A DNA stretch of 64,000 bases. It comes from Planctomycetota bacterium (lineage in GTDB: Bacteria; Planctomycetota; UBA1135; UBA2386). The notes beneath the pieces were generated by a model. The model made no database searches. It was given only the letters and a program-made list of their open reading frames with translations, and was not told the DNA's origin. Below are positions 16,185 through 24,877 of this stretch, piece by piece (positions within the stretch are counted from its first letter, which is position 1; the number at the start of each line of letters is the position of its first letter). Where the stretch lies: positions 558,001 to 622,000 of the forward strand of contig JACKHZ010000008.1 in NCBI GenBank assembly GCA_020638735.1, written 5' to 3'. The translations under genes were made by a program, and so were the position numbers.

Positions 16185-18032
16185 GCAACCCCACGTCCGG
16201 CGCTCTCGCTGCTCGCCGCCGCACTGCTGCTGCCCGCGCTGTCGGCAGCGCAACAGCGACGCCCGCTGCTCGGCACCGTCGTCGACTCCGACGGCGAACC
16301 ACTGGCCGGCGCCGAGGTGGTCTGCGCCTTCGCGCCGCCCGGCGCCGAGGCCAACCAGGTCGCCGACCTGCAACACGCGACGGCCGACGCGCGCGGCCGG
16401 TTCCGCGTCGACGTGTTCGCCTGCACGCGCTACCGCGTCTGGGCGCTCGGCCCGCCCGCCGACGACGGGGCCCGCCTCGCCAGTGAGGTGCAGTCCGCAG
16501 CCGCCGGCCCGCTGCTGGCGCTGCGCGCGACGCATCGCCAGCTGCCGCCGCAGGTGAAGTTCGAAGGGCTCGACGCGTGGCGCGAGCTCGGTCCGTTCCG
16601 CGTCCGCGTCAGCGTCGCCGCCTGCCAGCTCGACGACACGTCGATCGAGCTCGTCGACGACACCGCGACGCTGCCGGTGCAGCCGCGCACCCGCTGCAAC
16701 CTCGACCTGCTCTGCGCCGACGGGCAACCGCTGCTGTCGCACGCGCTGACGATCGCCAAGGCCGAGCACAAGGTGACCGTGCGGCCCCCGCAGACAATGC
16801 CGATGTGCGTCGTCGACGGCGCCGGCAAGCCGGTCCCCGGCGCGATCGTCCGACAGCGGCTCTCCGGCGGCTGGTCGTCCGGCGACGGCCTCGGTCCGTC
16901 ACCACCTTCGCGGAGGCTGTGGCGCGAGCTCGGCCGCACCGACGACGAGGGTCTGCTGACGGCCCACCTGCCGCTCGCCGAGCCGCCGCTGGCCAACACC
17001 AACTACCAGGACCTGTTCTTCGTCGCCGAGAAAGACGGCTACCGCAGCACCCACTCGGGCTTCACCGACCAACTGTTCGTCGACGGGACCGAGGTCGCGC
17101 GCGACGGCGTCGAGGTGCTGCGCTTCACGCTGCAGACCGACGAGCCGATCACCGGCCGGATCCAGCTCGCCGGCCGCGGCGTCGCCGGCCTGCCCATCGT
17201 CGTGCTCGCCGAGATCAAGACGATCTCGAAGGAAGGCAACGGCTGGCGCAACGAGCAGCTGACGCGGCACGCCATCACCGCCGACGACGGATCGTTCGCC
17301 CTGAGCGGGCTGACCAACGTGCAGGGCGTCGACGTGCACGTCGACGCCGCCCGGCTGCACGGGGAGCTGGTGCCCGAAGAGCTGCGACGCATGGCGCCGT
17401 ACTCCCCGCTCGCCCTGCACCGCGCCGAACGGCAGATCCCTGCCGTGCTGCAGGTCAACCTCGGCGAGCTGCGCCCGCTCAAGCTGCAGCTCCTCGACGG
17501 GACCGGAGGCCCCGCAGCCGGCGCCGACGTGATGCTGGTCTCGATGGCGCACGACGACGTCGACGTCGACGGCTGGACGCCGAGCGCCACCACCGACAGC
17601 GCCGGCCGCGTCGCGCTGCTGGTGCAGCCGGGCAAGTGGCTGCTGTTCGCGCGCACCGAACTCGACATGGCCTACCAGCGCCTGGAGGTCGAAGGCCCGC
17701 AGGAGCTGTCGCTGAAGATGGAGCCGATGCCGGCGATGCGCGGCCGCGTGGTCGACGCCGACGGCGAGCCGATCGCCGGCGCGGCGCTGTACACCACCAG
17801 CGCTTCGTGGCACAGCGGCAACGACCGCGACCCGGCCCTCGAACGCATCGCCAACAACCTCAACTGGAGCTGGATCGGCCGCACGCGCACCGACGCCGAG
17901 GGACGCTTCGTCTGCTGCTTCCTCGAGCAGCCGGGCATGACCTACCAGGGCAAGTTCCAGCTGGCCAAGCAGGAGACGCCGGAGTTCTCGATCGTCACCG
18001 GCGAGGACGAGCAGAAGTTCGTGCTGCGATGA
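16182..18032 (+). CDS. Secreted protein with carboxypeptidase-regulatory-like domains
   Basis: The 616-residue protein has a signal peptide (MATPRPALSLLAAALLLPAL, then SAAQQ). Several beta-sandwich units of the carboxypeptidase-regulatory / Cna-B-like type follow. They begin with LGTVVDSDGEPLAGAEVVC (about residue 28), VDGAGKPVPGAIVRQ (about 208), ITGRIQLAGRGVAGLPIVV (about 325) and RGRVVDADGEPIAGAALY (about 520). Such domains act as structural or binding modules at the cell surface; no enzyme domain is present. Its stop codon overlaps the start of the UPF1-like helicase (ATGA), an unexpected pairing of an exported and a cytoplasmic protein. Confidence 0.8.
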   Translation: MATPRPALSLLAAALLLPALSAAQQRRPLLGTVVDSDGEPLAGAEVVCAFAPPGAEANQVADLQHATADARGRFRVDVFACTRYRVWALGPPADDGARLASEVQSAAAGPLLALRATHRQLPPQVKFEGLDAWRELGPFRVRVSVAACQLDDTSIELVDDTATLPVQPRTRCNLDLLCADGQPLLSHALTIAKAEHKVTVRPPQTMPMCVVDGAGKPVPGAIVRQRLSGGWSSGDGLGPSPPSRRLWRELGRTDDEGLLTAHLPLAEPPLANTNYQDLFFVAEKDGYRSTHSGFTDQLFVDGTEVARDGVEVLRFTLQTDEPITGRIQLAGRGVAGLPIVVLAEIKTISKEGNGWRNEQLTRHAITADDGSFALSGLTNVQGVDVHVDAARLHGELVPEELRRMAPYSPLALHRAERQIPAVLQVNLGELRPLKLQLLDGTGGPAAGADVMLVSMAHDDVDVDGWTPSATTDSAGRVALLVQPGKWLLFARTELDMAYQRLEVEGPQELSLKMEPMPAMRGRVVDADGEPIAGAALYTTSASWHSGNDRDPALERIANNLNWSWIGRTRTDAEGRFVCCFLEQPGMTYQGKFQLAKQETPEFSIVTGEDEQKFVLR

Positions 18033-19924
18033 GCGACCGCCGCGCCTTCGCCACGCTGCACCGGCAGCTGCTGCGCCAGGAGCGCGAGGCCGAGGTCGCC
18101 GAGGCCGAACGCCTGCTGCATCAGCGCAGCGACGCCGAGCTGGTCGCGCGCGGCACCGCGTTGCTGCGCCTCGAGGTCGTCGACCTGGAGCCGGGCTTCG
18201 GCGGACGCCTGTGCGCCGTGCTGCGCCCGAGCCGCGGCGGCGAGCTGCCGCCGCACCGCTTCGGCCCCGGCGACGTCGTCGCGGTACGCGCCGGCCGCGA
18301 CGAGCCGTCGCTGTGCTCGGCGGTGGTCGTGCGCGCGCGTCGCGACGGCATCACCGTGTCGCTCGAAGACGGCCCCGGCGGCGAAGAGGTCGACCTGCCG
18401 TCGATCGTGCGGCTCGACCGCATGGTCACCGACGTCACCTTCCGCCGGCTCGACCAGGCGCTCGGCGCGCTGCAGCAGGAGGAGAAGGGCGACCGCGCGC
18501 GCTTCCTCGACGTGCTGTTCGGCGAACGCGACGCGGCGCCGCTCCAACCCACGGCGCCGCCGCAGTGGTTCGACCCGACGCTCGACGAGTCGCAGCGCCA
18601 CGCGATCGCGGCGGCGCTGACCGCCGAGCACGTGGCGCTGATCCACGGCCCGCCCGGCACCGGCAAGACCACGGCGCTGGTCGAACTGATCCGTCAGGCG
18701 GTCGCGCGCGGGGACCGCGTGCTGGCCTGCGCGCCGTCCAACGTCGCCGTCGACAACCTCGCCGAACGGCTCGCGCGCGCCGGCCTCGGGGTCGTGCGGC
18801 TCGGTCACCCGGCGCGCGTGCATCCGGACGTGCGCGACGTGTCGCTGGCGCAACAGGTCGCCGACGCACCGGAGCAGAAGCTGCTGAAGGACGCCAAGAA
18901 GGACCTCGACCAGGCGCTGCGGCGGTTGCACAAGGCCAAGACCCGGGCCGATCGAGCGGCGGCGCGCGCCGAGCTGCGTCAACTGCGCGCCGAGCGTCGA
19001 CAGCTCGAGCAGGCGATCACGATCGGCCTGCTCGATCGCGCGGAGGTGGTGCTGGCGACCACCACCGGCGCCAGCGAGGCCGGCCGCGGCGACCGCGCGT
19101 TCGGCCTGGTGGTCGTCGACGAAGCGGCGCAGGCGATGGAGGCGGCGTGCTGGATCCCGCTGCAGCACGCGTCGCGACTGGTGCTCGCAGGCGACTACTG
19201 CCAGCTGCCGCCGACGATCCTCGACGCCGACGCCGCCCGTCGGGGTCTGGCCCGCACGATGTTCGAGCGGCTGAGCGCGCAGGCCGGCACCGCATCGCTG
19301 CGCTGCATGCTGACGGTGCAGTACCGCATGCACGAGAAGATCATGGGCTGGTCGTCCCGGACCTTCTACGGCGGCGAGCTGCGCGCGGCCGACGCGGTGC
19401 GCGAGCATCGACTGGACCAGCTGCCCGGCGTCGCGACGACCGAATGGACCGAGGCGGCGCTGTGCTTCGTCGACACGGCGGGGTGCGGCCACGAGGAGAC
19501 CACCGAAGGCGACGAGGAGTCCAAGCACAACCCCGGTGAGGCCGACCTCGTCGTGCGCATCGTCGCCGAGTTGCGCGAGGCGGGCGTCGCCGCCGCCGAC
19601 ATCGCCGTCATCACGCCCTACAACGCGCAGGTGCAGCGGCTGCGCGAGCGGCTCGGCGACGACGAGCTCGAGATCGGCACGGTCGACGGCCTGCAGGGGC
19701 GCGAGAAGGAGGCGGTGGTCGTCTCGCTGGTGCGCAGCAACGAACGCGGCGAGGTCGGCTTCCTCGCCGAGCTGCGCCGCCTCAACGTCGCGCTGACGCG
19801 CGCCCGCCGCCACCTGACGGTGATCGGCGACAGCGCCACGCTGGCGAGCGACCGGGACCTGTGCACGCTGGTCGAGCACCTGCAGCAGCACGGCGTCTAC
19901 CGCAGCGCGTTCGAGCTCGCCTGA
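18029..19924 (+). CDS. UPF1/SMUBP2-like superfamily 1B helicase
   Basis: The 631-residue protein has an N-terminal beta-barrel region (residues 45-130) resembling the OB-like domain of IGHMBP2-type helicases. Walker A is GPPGTGKTTALVEL (207-214) and motif Ia is CAPSNVAVDNLAERL. A charged coiled stretch follows (about residues 290-345), then motif II VVVDEAAQAME and motif III VLAGDYCQLPPTI. The C-terminal RecA domain has VITPYNAQVQRL, IGTVDGLQGREKEAVVVSLV and LNVALTRARRHLTVIG. It should unwind DNA or RNA 5' to 3' in the cytoplasm. It starts by an ATGA overlap with the upstream secreted-protein gene, so translation is probably coupled. Confidence 0.9.
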   Translation: MSDRRAFATLHRQLLRQEREAEVAEAERLLHQRSDAELVARGTALLRLEVVDLEPGFGGRLCAVLRPSRGGELPPHRFGPGDVVAVRAGRDEPSLCSAVVVRARRDGITVSLEDGPGGEEVDLPSIVRLDRMVTDVTFRRLDQALGALQQEEKGDRARFLDVLFGERDAAPLQPTAPPQWFDPTLDESQRHAIAAALTAEHVALIHGPPGTGKTTALVELIRQAVARGDRVLACAPSNVAVDNLAERLARAGLGVVRLGHPARVHPDVRDVSLAQQVADAPEQKLLKDAKKDLDQALRRLHKAKTRADRAAARAELRQLRAERRQLEQAITIGLLDRAEVVLATTTGASEAGRGDRAFGLVVVDEAAQAMEAACWIPLQHASRLVLAGDYCQLPPTILDADAARRGLARTMFERLSAQAGTASLRCMLTVQYRMHEKIMGWSSRTFYGGELRAADAVREHRLDQLPGVATTEWTEAALCFVDTAGCGHEETTEGDEESKHNPGEADLVVRIVAELREAGVAAADIAVITPYNAQVQRLRERLGDDELEIGTVDGLQGREKEAVVVSLVRSNERGEVGFLAELRRLNVALTRARRHLTVIGDSATLASDRDLCTLVEHLQQHGVYRSAFELA

Positions 19925-19950
19925 CGGCCGCACTCACCGACCGCGCCCGA

Positions 19951-20547
19951 TCAGCAGCTCTCGTACTTCCAGTGGCGCTTCTTGCCGTCGCGCAACCACT
20001 CGACCGCCTGGGCGATGCGAGTCTGGCGCGTCGCGTCCTTCTTGGCGCCGGTGATCCACTCGATGTAGTCGCGGCGATAGCTCGGCGCGAACGCATCGAA
20101 GTGCTCCTTCGCCGCCTCGTCCCTGGCCAGCGCCGCGGCGAGGTCGGCCGGCACCTCGAGCGGCGGGTGCCGCTTCGCCTTCGACCGCGGCAGCTTCCCT
20201 CCGGCCTGGTTGCGCTGCAGGGCGAGCTTCAACACCCGCGCGAACGCCGCCTTGCCCGGCAGCTGCTTAAGCGTCGTGATCTTGCCGCAGGCCTCGATCA
20301 CCGCCTCGGCCTCGTCGCCCGCCTCGAGCAGCGCCTTCTCCTGCCAGAAGCCGAAGGAGCAGTATTCCTTGAACTCCGACATGCCGCCGATCAGGCCGCC
20401 CAGCTCGAACGCAGGTCGGCGCCACTTGATCGTCTCGACGACGCCAGGGCAGGCCCGGTGCACGCGGGCGCGCAGCTCGGTCAGGATCGGGCGCGCCCAT
20501 TCGGCGGCAGCCGCGAGATAGTCGTCGACGCGCGGATCCGTGTTCAC
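19951..20547 (-). CDS. YdeI/OmpD-associated family protein with DUF1801-like domain
   Basis: The 198-residue cytoplasmic protein has an N-terminal DUF1801 (YdhG-like) domain: LRARVHRACPGVVETIKWRR, then PAFELGG and FKEYCSFGFW. A C-terminal YdeI-type helical tail is marked by PLEVPADLAAALARDEAAKE and YIEWITGAKKDATRQTRIAQ. The family is widespread and associated with stress resistance, but its biochemistry is not settled. The start is GTG (VNTDPRVDDYL) with a TAGCCT box seven bases upstream. It converges on the helicase gene. Confidence 0.85.
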   Translation of the reverse strand: MNTDPRVDDYLAAAAEWARPILTELRARVHRACPGVVETIKWRRPAFELGGLIGGMSEFKEYCSFGFWQEKALLEAGDEAEAVIEACGKITTLKQLPGKAAFARVLKLALQRNQAGGKLPRSKAKRHPPLEVPADLAAALARDEAAKEHFDAFAPSYRRDYIEWITGAKKDATRQTRIAQAVEWLRDGKKRHWKYESC

Positions 20548-20560
20548 CGGCGCGAGGCTA
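20545..20560 (-). promoter_or_regulatory. Leaderless-type -10 box of the YdeI-like gene
   Basis: On the minus strand TAGCCT (20560-20555) is followed by seven bases and GTG (20547). No Shine-Dalgarno sequence is present. Confidence 0.5.
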
Positions 20561-20583
20561 TCCGCGGCGCTGCCGCCGATCGC

Positions 20584-22236
20584 TCAGAACATCAGGACCT
20601 GCGCGCCGCGGGTCGATGCCACCCCGGCCGGCAGGCTGCCGTCCCAGACGAACCACTGCCCGAACAGCGCGATGCCGGCGAGGCCGGGCTCGTTGGGCAC
20701 ACCGACCTTCAGCGTGCCGTAGCCCGCGCCGGGCACACCGACGGCGCCCTGCAGCACACCCGGCACCAACAGCTCGCCGGTGCCGAACGCGACGTTGATG
20801 TTGACGCCGTTGATCTGCGTCGCCGTCGGGAACAGGCCGAGCACCAGCGTCGCCGGCGCGCCGCCGAGGCCGTTGAACACGCCCAGCTTGAAGTCGACGT
20901 TGCCGATGTTGGCCGGCACCTCGGCGAGCCACTGCGGGGTCTGCCCGCCAGCGCCCGCCGAACCCAGGCCGTACTGCGAACCCTGCTGGTTGAGCAGTTG
21001 GCCGCGCAGCGTCGGCCGATCGAACGGCGGCAGGCCGGCGGCGACGCGCGGGTCGGTCAGCGCCGTCGAGACGAAGGCCGCCAGGTCGGCGGCGGCCTGC
21101 GGCGGGACGCCGCCCGGCGGCGGGCCGTTGAGCGGGATCAGCTGCGGATCCTTGTTCTGCAGGAACGGACCACCGCCGCCGATGTAGAAGCCGACGACCT
21201 GCGTCACGTTGGTGAACTGGCCGTTGTGCATCAGGCTGCCGCGCAGCCCGACGTTGCGCAGGCTCGGCGTCTTGAAGCGCCCGGCGTCGCCGGGGTTGCT
21301 GGTGACCTCCTGGCGGCCCGCGTCTTCGGCGATCGGCCGCAGCCCGAGGTTGTGATACTGGCGGTCGCTGAACAGGCCCGACGTGTGGCAGATCACGCAG
21401 CGACCCGGCCCGTGGAACACGTTCATGCCGTTGATCTGCTGCTGCGTCATCGCCGCCTGGTTGCCGGCGAGGAACTGGTCATACGGGGTCTGGTCCGGCC
21501 GCAGCGTGCGCTGGTACGTCGCCAGCGCGAAGGCGATGCGCTGGGCGGTGATGTCGGGCGTGCCGAACGCGGCGGCGAACAGATCGGGATAGGTCGCGCC
21601 GTTGGCGATCGCCGCCTGCATGTCCGCCGGCAGGTTGGTCGCCACCGCCATCGGCCGCACGGTCTGCAGCTTGCCGATCGCCTCGGCGAAGGTGCGCGCG
21701 TCGTGCGCCATCTCGTCGCTGGACAGGATCGGCCCGAGCGACTGCGACTCGAGCGCGCCGCCGGCGGGGATCACGACGGCGTTGGTGGTCGGGTCGGTGA
21801 ACGTGCCCGAGGCGCGCCCGTCCCAGAACAGGTCCGGGAACCACGCGGCGGTCAGGAACGACGGCGACGTGCGGCGACCGACCTGGGCGCGGAAGCCGAA
21901 GTCCTGGTCGGGCAGGTAGCGGTTGCCGGCGTCGCTGCGGATGATGCCAGGCGACGCGAACACGTCGTCGGGCGAGGGCGCAACGCCGTCGACGCCCGGG
22001 TTGAGCTGGCGGCGCGTGTCGCCGCCGCCGGCCGCGAAGGTGTGGCAGGTGCCGCAGGCGACGCGGTTGTTCGACGACATCTGCTCCTCCCAGAACAGCA
22101 GCTTGCCGAGGATCGCCTTCTGCGGCGTGATCGGGTTCTGCGGCGGGACCGGCTGCGGCGGCAGGGGCTGCGGGGGCGGCGGCGGTCCCTGGGCGGCGAG
22201 ACCGACGGAGAACGCGAGGACCACGAGTGAGCGCAT
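20584..22236 (-). CDS. Di-haem cytochrome c peroxidase (MauG/CcpA family) with extra C-terminal domain
   Basis: The 550-residue exported protein has a signal peptide (MRSLVVLAFSVGLAAQ) and a Pro/Gln linker. The two-haem peroxidase core carries haem motifs CGTCH (residues 61-65) and CVICH (280-284) and typical segments FWDGRASGTF, IAFALATYQRTL and TPSLRNVGLRGSLMHNGQF. It should reduce peroxide or oxidise a protein partner in the periplasm. After the core (from about residue 440) comes a beta-rich domain ending in LAGIALFGQWFVWDGSLP. A similar domain is seen at the end of the unrelated protein at 47390-49552. The ATG at 22236 is the one that starts the signal peptide. Confidence 0.87.
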   Translation of the reverse strand: MRSLVVLAFSVGLAAQGPPPPPQPLPPQPVPPQNPITPQKAILGKLLFWEEQMSSNNRVACGTCHTFAAGGGDTRRQLNPGVDGVAPSPDDVFASPGIIRSDAGNRYLPDQDFGFRAQVGRRTSPSFLTAAWFPDLFWDGRASGTFTDPTTNAVVIPAGGALESQSLGPILSSDEMAHDARTFAEAIGKLQTVRPMAVATNLPADMQAAIANGATYPDLFAAAFGTPDITAQRIAFALATYQRTLRPDQTPYDQFLAGNQAAMTQQQINGMNVFHGPGRCVICHTSGLFSDRQYHNLGLRPIAEDAGRQEVTSNPGDAGRFKTPSLRNVGLRGSLMHNGQFTNVTQVVGFYIGGGGPFLQNKDPQLIPLNGPPPGGVPPQAAADLAAFVSTALTDPRVAAGLPPFDRPTLRGQLLNQQGSQYGLGSAGAGGQTPQWLAEVPANIGNVDFKLGVFNGLGGAPATLVLGLFPTATQINGVNINVAFGTGELLVPGVLQGAVGVPGAGYGTLKVGVPNEPGLAGIALFGQWFVWDGSLPAGVASTRGAQVLMF

Positions 22237-22360
22237 CTGGGTTCGTCCTGGAGAGGTTGAGGGGCTCCGCAACAAGGATGTGTCAGCGGTGTCGCGGCTA
22301 CGCAACTCTTGCTGGGCTCACACATCGCGCCGGCAATTCTGTCACGAACGCCGCCGCGTG

Positions 22361-22987
22361 CTAGCGGGCCTGCTTGCGCAGCGCCGGCCCCCCGGGGGGA
22401 GACACAGCCGCGGCGGCCGGGCCCGGCGTGATACTGCCCTTGGGATCGGCGGACGGACGAGGCGGCGAAGCCAGCATGGCGCGACGGTGCGCGAGCAGAT
22501 CGGCCAGCTCACGGCGTACGTCGACACCTTCTGCCCGACGGTAGGCGCGGCGGGCGCGCGACGGCTCGCCGTTGCGGCGCAGCGCGTCGCCGAGGCCGAG
22601 CCAGGCCGACGCGTCCCAAGGGTCGGACCAGCACAGCGCGCGGAAGGTCGCGACCGCGGCCGCGGCTTCGCCTGCCAGCAGCGCCTGCAGGCCCGCACGG
22701 TAGCGGGCCGTACGCGTCGCGCGGCCCGCGCGGCGGCGCAGGCGCGCCCAGGTCCACGCCGTCACCACGACGACCGCCGTCACCTGCACCAAGAGCAGCG
22801 GCAGGCGCTGTTCGGCCTCGGTCGCCGCGAACAGGAACCGCTGCACCAGCCACCAGTCGAGCCCGCCCCACAGCGCGACCGTCGCCGCCATGCCGAGCCA
22901 GAAGCGGCCCGTGCGCAGGTAGCCGACAGCGACCAGCTGCCCCACCGCGAACACCGCCAGGTTGGCCCACAGCGCATCGACGAACAC
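22361..22987 (-). CDS. Membrane protein with a TPR-like tail
   Basis: The 208-residue protein begins with three hydrophobic helices (about residues 5-26, 29-49 and 60-82), including LWGGLDWWLVQRFLF. A basic linker (RLRRRAGRATRTARYRAGLQ) leads to a cytoplasmic TPR-like unit, WDASAWLGLGDALRRNGEPS followed by RARRAYRRAEG. The C-terminus is a disordered Pro/Gly tail. The function is unknown; it may be a small scaffold at the membrane. The start is GTG, with TAGGCT six bases upstream. Confidence 0.65.
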   Translation of the reverse strand: MFVDALWANLAVFAVGQLVAVGYLRTGRFWLGMAATVALWGGLDWWLVQRFLFAATEAEQRLPLLLVQVTAVVVVTAWTWARLRRRAGRATRTARYRAGLQALLAGEAAAAVATFRALCWSDPWDASAWLGLGDALRRNGEPSRARRAYRRAEGVDVRRELADLLAHRRAMLASPPRPSADPKGSITPGPAAAAVSPPGGPALRKQAR

Positions 22988-22999
22988 GGCGCAAGCCTA
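22985..22999 (-). promoter_or_regulatory. Leaderless-type -10 box of the TPR-like membrane protein gene
   Basis: On the minus strand TAGGCT (22999-22994) is followed by six bases and GTG (22987). No Shine-Dalgarno sequence is present. Confidence 0.5.
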
Positions 23000-23095
23000 C
23001 CCGCCGGCGCGGCCGACGCATCGGTCTTGGCGACGATCCTGCGCTGCTCCGAGGCGAGCACCAACCTTGTCGGTGGTGCGGAGAGCGGGCCGCGC

Positions 23096-23113
23096 TACCC
23101 TGCGCCGCAGATG
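23096..23113 (+). promoter_or_regulatory. Leaderless-type -10 box of thiE
   Basis: TACCCT (23096-23101) is followed by nine bases and ATG (23111). No TPP riboswitch-like structure fits in such a short or absent leader. Confidence 0.5.
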
Positions 23114-23719
23114 CCCTCGCTCGGCCAGCTCTGCCTCCTGTTCACCCCGTCGCTCTGCCGCTCGGAGCCAGCCGCGACCCTCGCCGCCGCGCTCGACGGC
23201 GGCGTCGATCTCGTGCAGTGGCGGTGCAAGACCGCCGACCGCGCCGGCTTCGCCGCCTGCCGCGAGCTGTGCCTGGCCCGGCACGTGCCGCTGATCGTCA
23301 ACGACGACGTCATGCTGGCGGTGCGCACGCCGACCGCCGGCGCCCACGTGGGACAGGACGACATGCCCGCCGACGCGGCGCGCAAGCTGCTCGTGGACCA
23401 GTGGCTGGGCGTCAGCACGCACAGCATCAAGCAGATCCAGGCCGCAGCCGCCGCTGGCGCCGACTACGTCGGTTTCGGGCCGTGCTTCCCGACCGCGACC
23501 AAGGGCTACGAGGCGGGCCTGCCGGCCGCGGACGTCAGCGCGGCGGTCGAGACGTGCGACGCGCTGGGGCTACCGCTGTTCGCGATCGGAGGCATCGACC
23601 CAGCGCGCGCTGCGGAGCTCGCCGGCCTCGGCGTGCGCCGCGTCGCCGTCTCGAGCTTCGTGCTGCAGCACGACGACCCGACCGCGGCGGCCAGGTCGCT
23701 GCGGCGGGCGCTGCGCTGA
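23111..23719 (+). CDS. thiE: Thiamine phosphate synthase
   Basis: ThiE joins HMP pyrophosphate and thiazole phosphate to thiamine phosphate in the cytoplasm. At 202 residues it has the usual length. Motifs of the TIM barrel are DLVQWRCKTAD (normally VQLREK), PLIVNDDVMLAV, GAHVGQDDMPA, LGVSTHS, ADYVGFGPCFPTATKG and LFAIGGIDP. The substitution of REK by RCK in strand 2 is unusual, but the other phosphate-binding residues are intact. The same barrel family includes TenI, so a TenI-like role is possible though less likely. No other thiamine gene is nearby. Confidence 0.85.
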   Translation: MPSLGQLCLLFTPSLCRSEPAATLAAALDGGVDLVQWRCKTADRAGFAACRELCLARHVPLIVNDDVMLAVRTPTAGAHVGQDDMPADAARKLLVDQWLGVSTHSIKQIQAAAAAGADYVGFGPCFPTATKGYEAGLPAADVSAAVETCDALGLPLFAIGGIDPARAAELAGLGVRRVAVSSFVLQHDDPTAAARSLRRALR

Positions 23720-23735
23720 CGGCCGGCGCCGCGGC

Positions 23736-24794
23736 TCACAGCAGCAGCATCGCGTCGCCGAACGAGAAGAAGCGGTAGCGCTGCGCGACCGCCTCGCGGT
23801 AGAGCGCCATCGTCTCGGCGTGGCCGGCGAACGCCGACACCAGCATCAGCAGCGTCGACTGCGGCAGGTGGAAGTTGGTCAACAGCGCGTCGACCACCTG
23901 GAACGAGCGCCCCGGGTAGAGGAACAGATCCGACGCGCCGCTGCCGGCGCGCACCGTGCGTCCCTCGGCGGCGCAGGTCTCGAGCGTGCGGCAGCTGGTC
24001 GTGCCGACCGCCACCACCCGGCCGCCGCGGGCGCGCGTCGCCGCGACCGCCGCCGCCGTCGCCGCCGGCAGCTCGTAGCGCTCCTCGTGCATGCGGTGCT
24101 GCTCGACGACGTCGGTGCGCAGCGGGGCGAAGGTGCCTTCCCCGACGTGCAGCGTCACGAAAGCCATCGCCACGCCAGCCGCCGCGAGCCGGCCCAGCAG
24201 CGCCTCGGTGAAGTGCAACCCCGCGGTCGGCGCCGCGACCGCGCCAGGCGCCTTCGCGAACACCGTCTGGTAGCGCCGCCGATCGGCGGCCACGTCCTCG
24301 ACCTGCCCCGGTTCGTGACCGATGTACGGCGGCAGCGGCGCGCGACCGCAGCGCTCGAGCGTCGCCGCGACGTCGCCGCCGACCGCGTCGAGCGCGACGC
24401 GCCAGCGCCCGCCACCCAACGCCTGCTCGAGCGTCAGCAGCAGCGCGTCCTCCTCCATCGGCAGGCGGTCACCGGCACGCAGCTTCTTGCTCGGCTTGAC
24501 GAACGCTTCGCCGTGCGCCGTCGCGCCGTCGGCGGCGTCGAGCCGCAGCAGCAGGCACTCGACGGCGCCGCCGGTGGCGCGACGACCGCACAGTCGCCAC
24601 GGCATCACCCGGGTGTCGTTGAGCACCAGCAGGTCGCCTTCCCGAAGCAACTCCGGCAGGTCGGCGACGACGCGGTGCTGGTTCTGGCGGGTCGCGCGCT
24701 CGTGCACGAACAGCCGCGCCCGGTCGCGCGGCTCGACCGAGCGGCGGGCGATCAGCTCGGGCGGCAGCTCGAAGTCGAAGTCGTGGACGTGCAC
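23736..24794 (-). CDS. queA: S-adenosylmethionine:tRNA ribosyltransferase-isomerase
   Basis: QueA transfers the ribosyl moiety of SAM to preQ1 in tRNA to give epoxyqueuosine, the substrate of QueG. The 352-residue protein opens with DFDFELPPELIARRSVEPRD. It carries ARLFV, LLVLNDTRVMPWRL, the signature APTAGLHFTEALL, FVTLHVGEGTFAPL, GTTSCRTLET and a C-terminal LTNFHLPQSTLLMLVSAFAG. The GTG start (VHVHDFDFEL) gives the family's N-terminus; the open codons further upstream are shadow. TATGAC lies six bases before it. It converges on thiE with a 16-base gap. Confidence 0.93.
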   Translation of the reverse strand: MHVHDFDFELPPELIARRSVEPRDRARLFVHERATRQNQHRVVADLPELLREGDLLVLNDTRVMPWRLCGRRATGGAVECLLLRLDAADGATAHGEAFVKPSKKLRAGDRLPMEEDALLLTLEQALGGGRWRVALDAVGGDVAATLERCGRAPLPPYIGHEPGQVEDVAADRRRYQTVFAKAPGAVAAPTAGLHFTEALLGRLAAAGVAMAFVTLHVGEGTFAPLRTDVVEQHRMHEERYELPAATAAAVAATRARGGRVVAVGTTSCRTLETCAAEGRTVRAGSGASDLFLYPGRSFQVVDALLTNFHLPQSTLLMLVSAFAGHAETMALYREAVAQRYRFFSFGDAMLLL

Positions 24795-24877
24795 CGCGCC
24801 GTCATACCGGGCGGTACGGAGCCGGCCAACGCTGCTCCCCAGCCCGCGGCTTGCCCCGCGCGCGCCGCGCCGCGACG

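Noticed and set aside
14385..16769. A leftward open frame of nearly 800 codons opposite pruA
   Set aside because: It is a mirror of the codon bias of pruA and the next gene: Arg/His/Ala-rich, no domain, and it runs through two real genes. Similar long mirror frames at 212-1750, 11223-12797, 35465-38635 and 42897-45407 were rejected for the same reason.
16577..19924. An apparent 1115-codon fusion leading into the helicase
   Set aside because: The first 480 codons are an off-frame reading of the secreted regulatory-domain gene. The helicase starts at 18029 by an ATGA overlap.
23213..23245. thiE as a pseudogene because VQLREK reads VQWRCK
   Set aside because: The reading frame, length and the remaining phosphate- and substrate-binding motifs are intact, so a functional enzyme is more likely.
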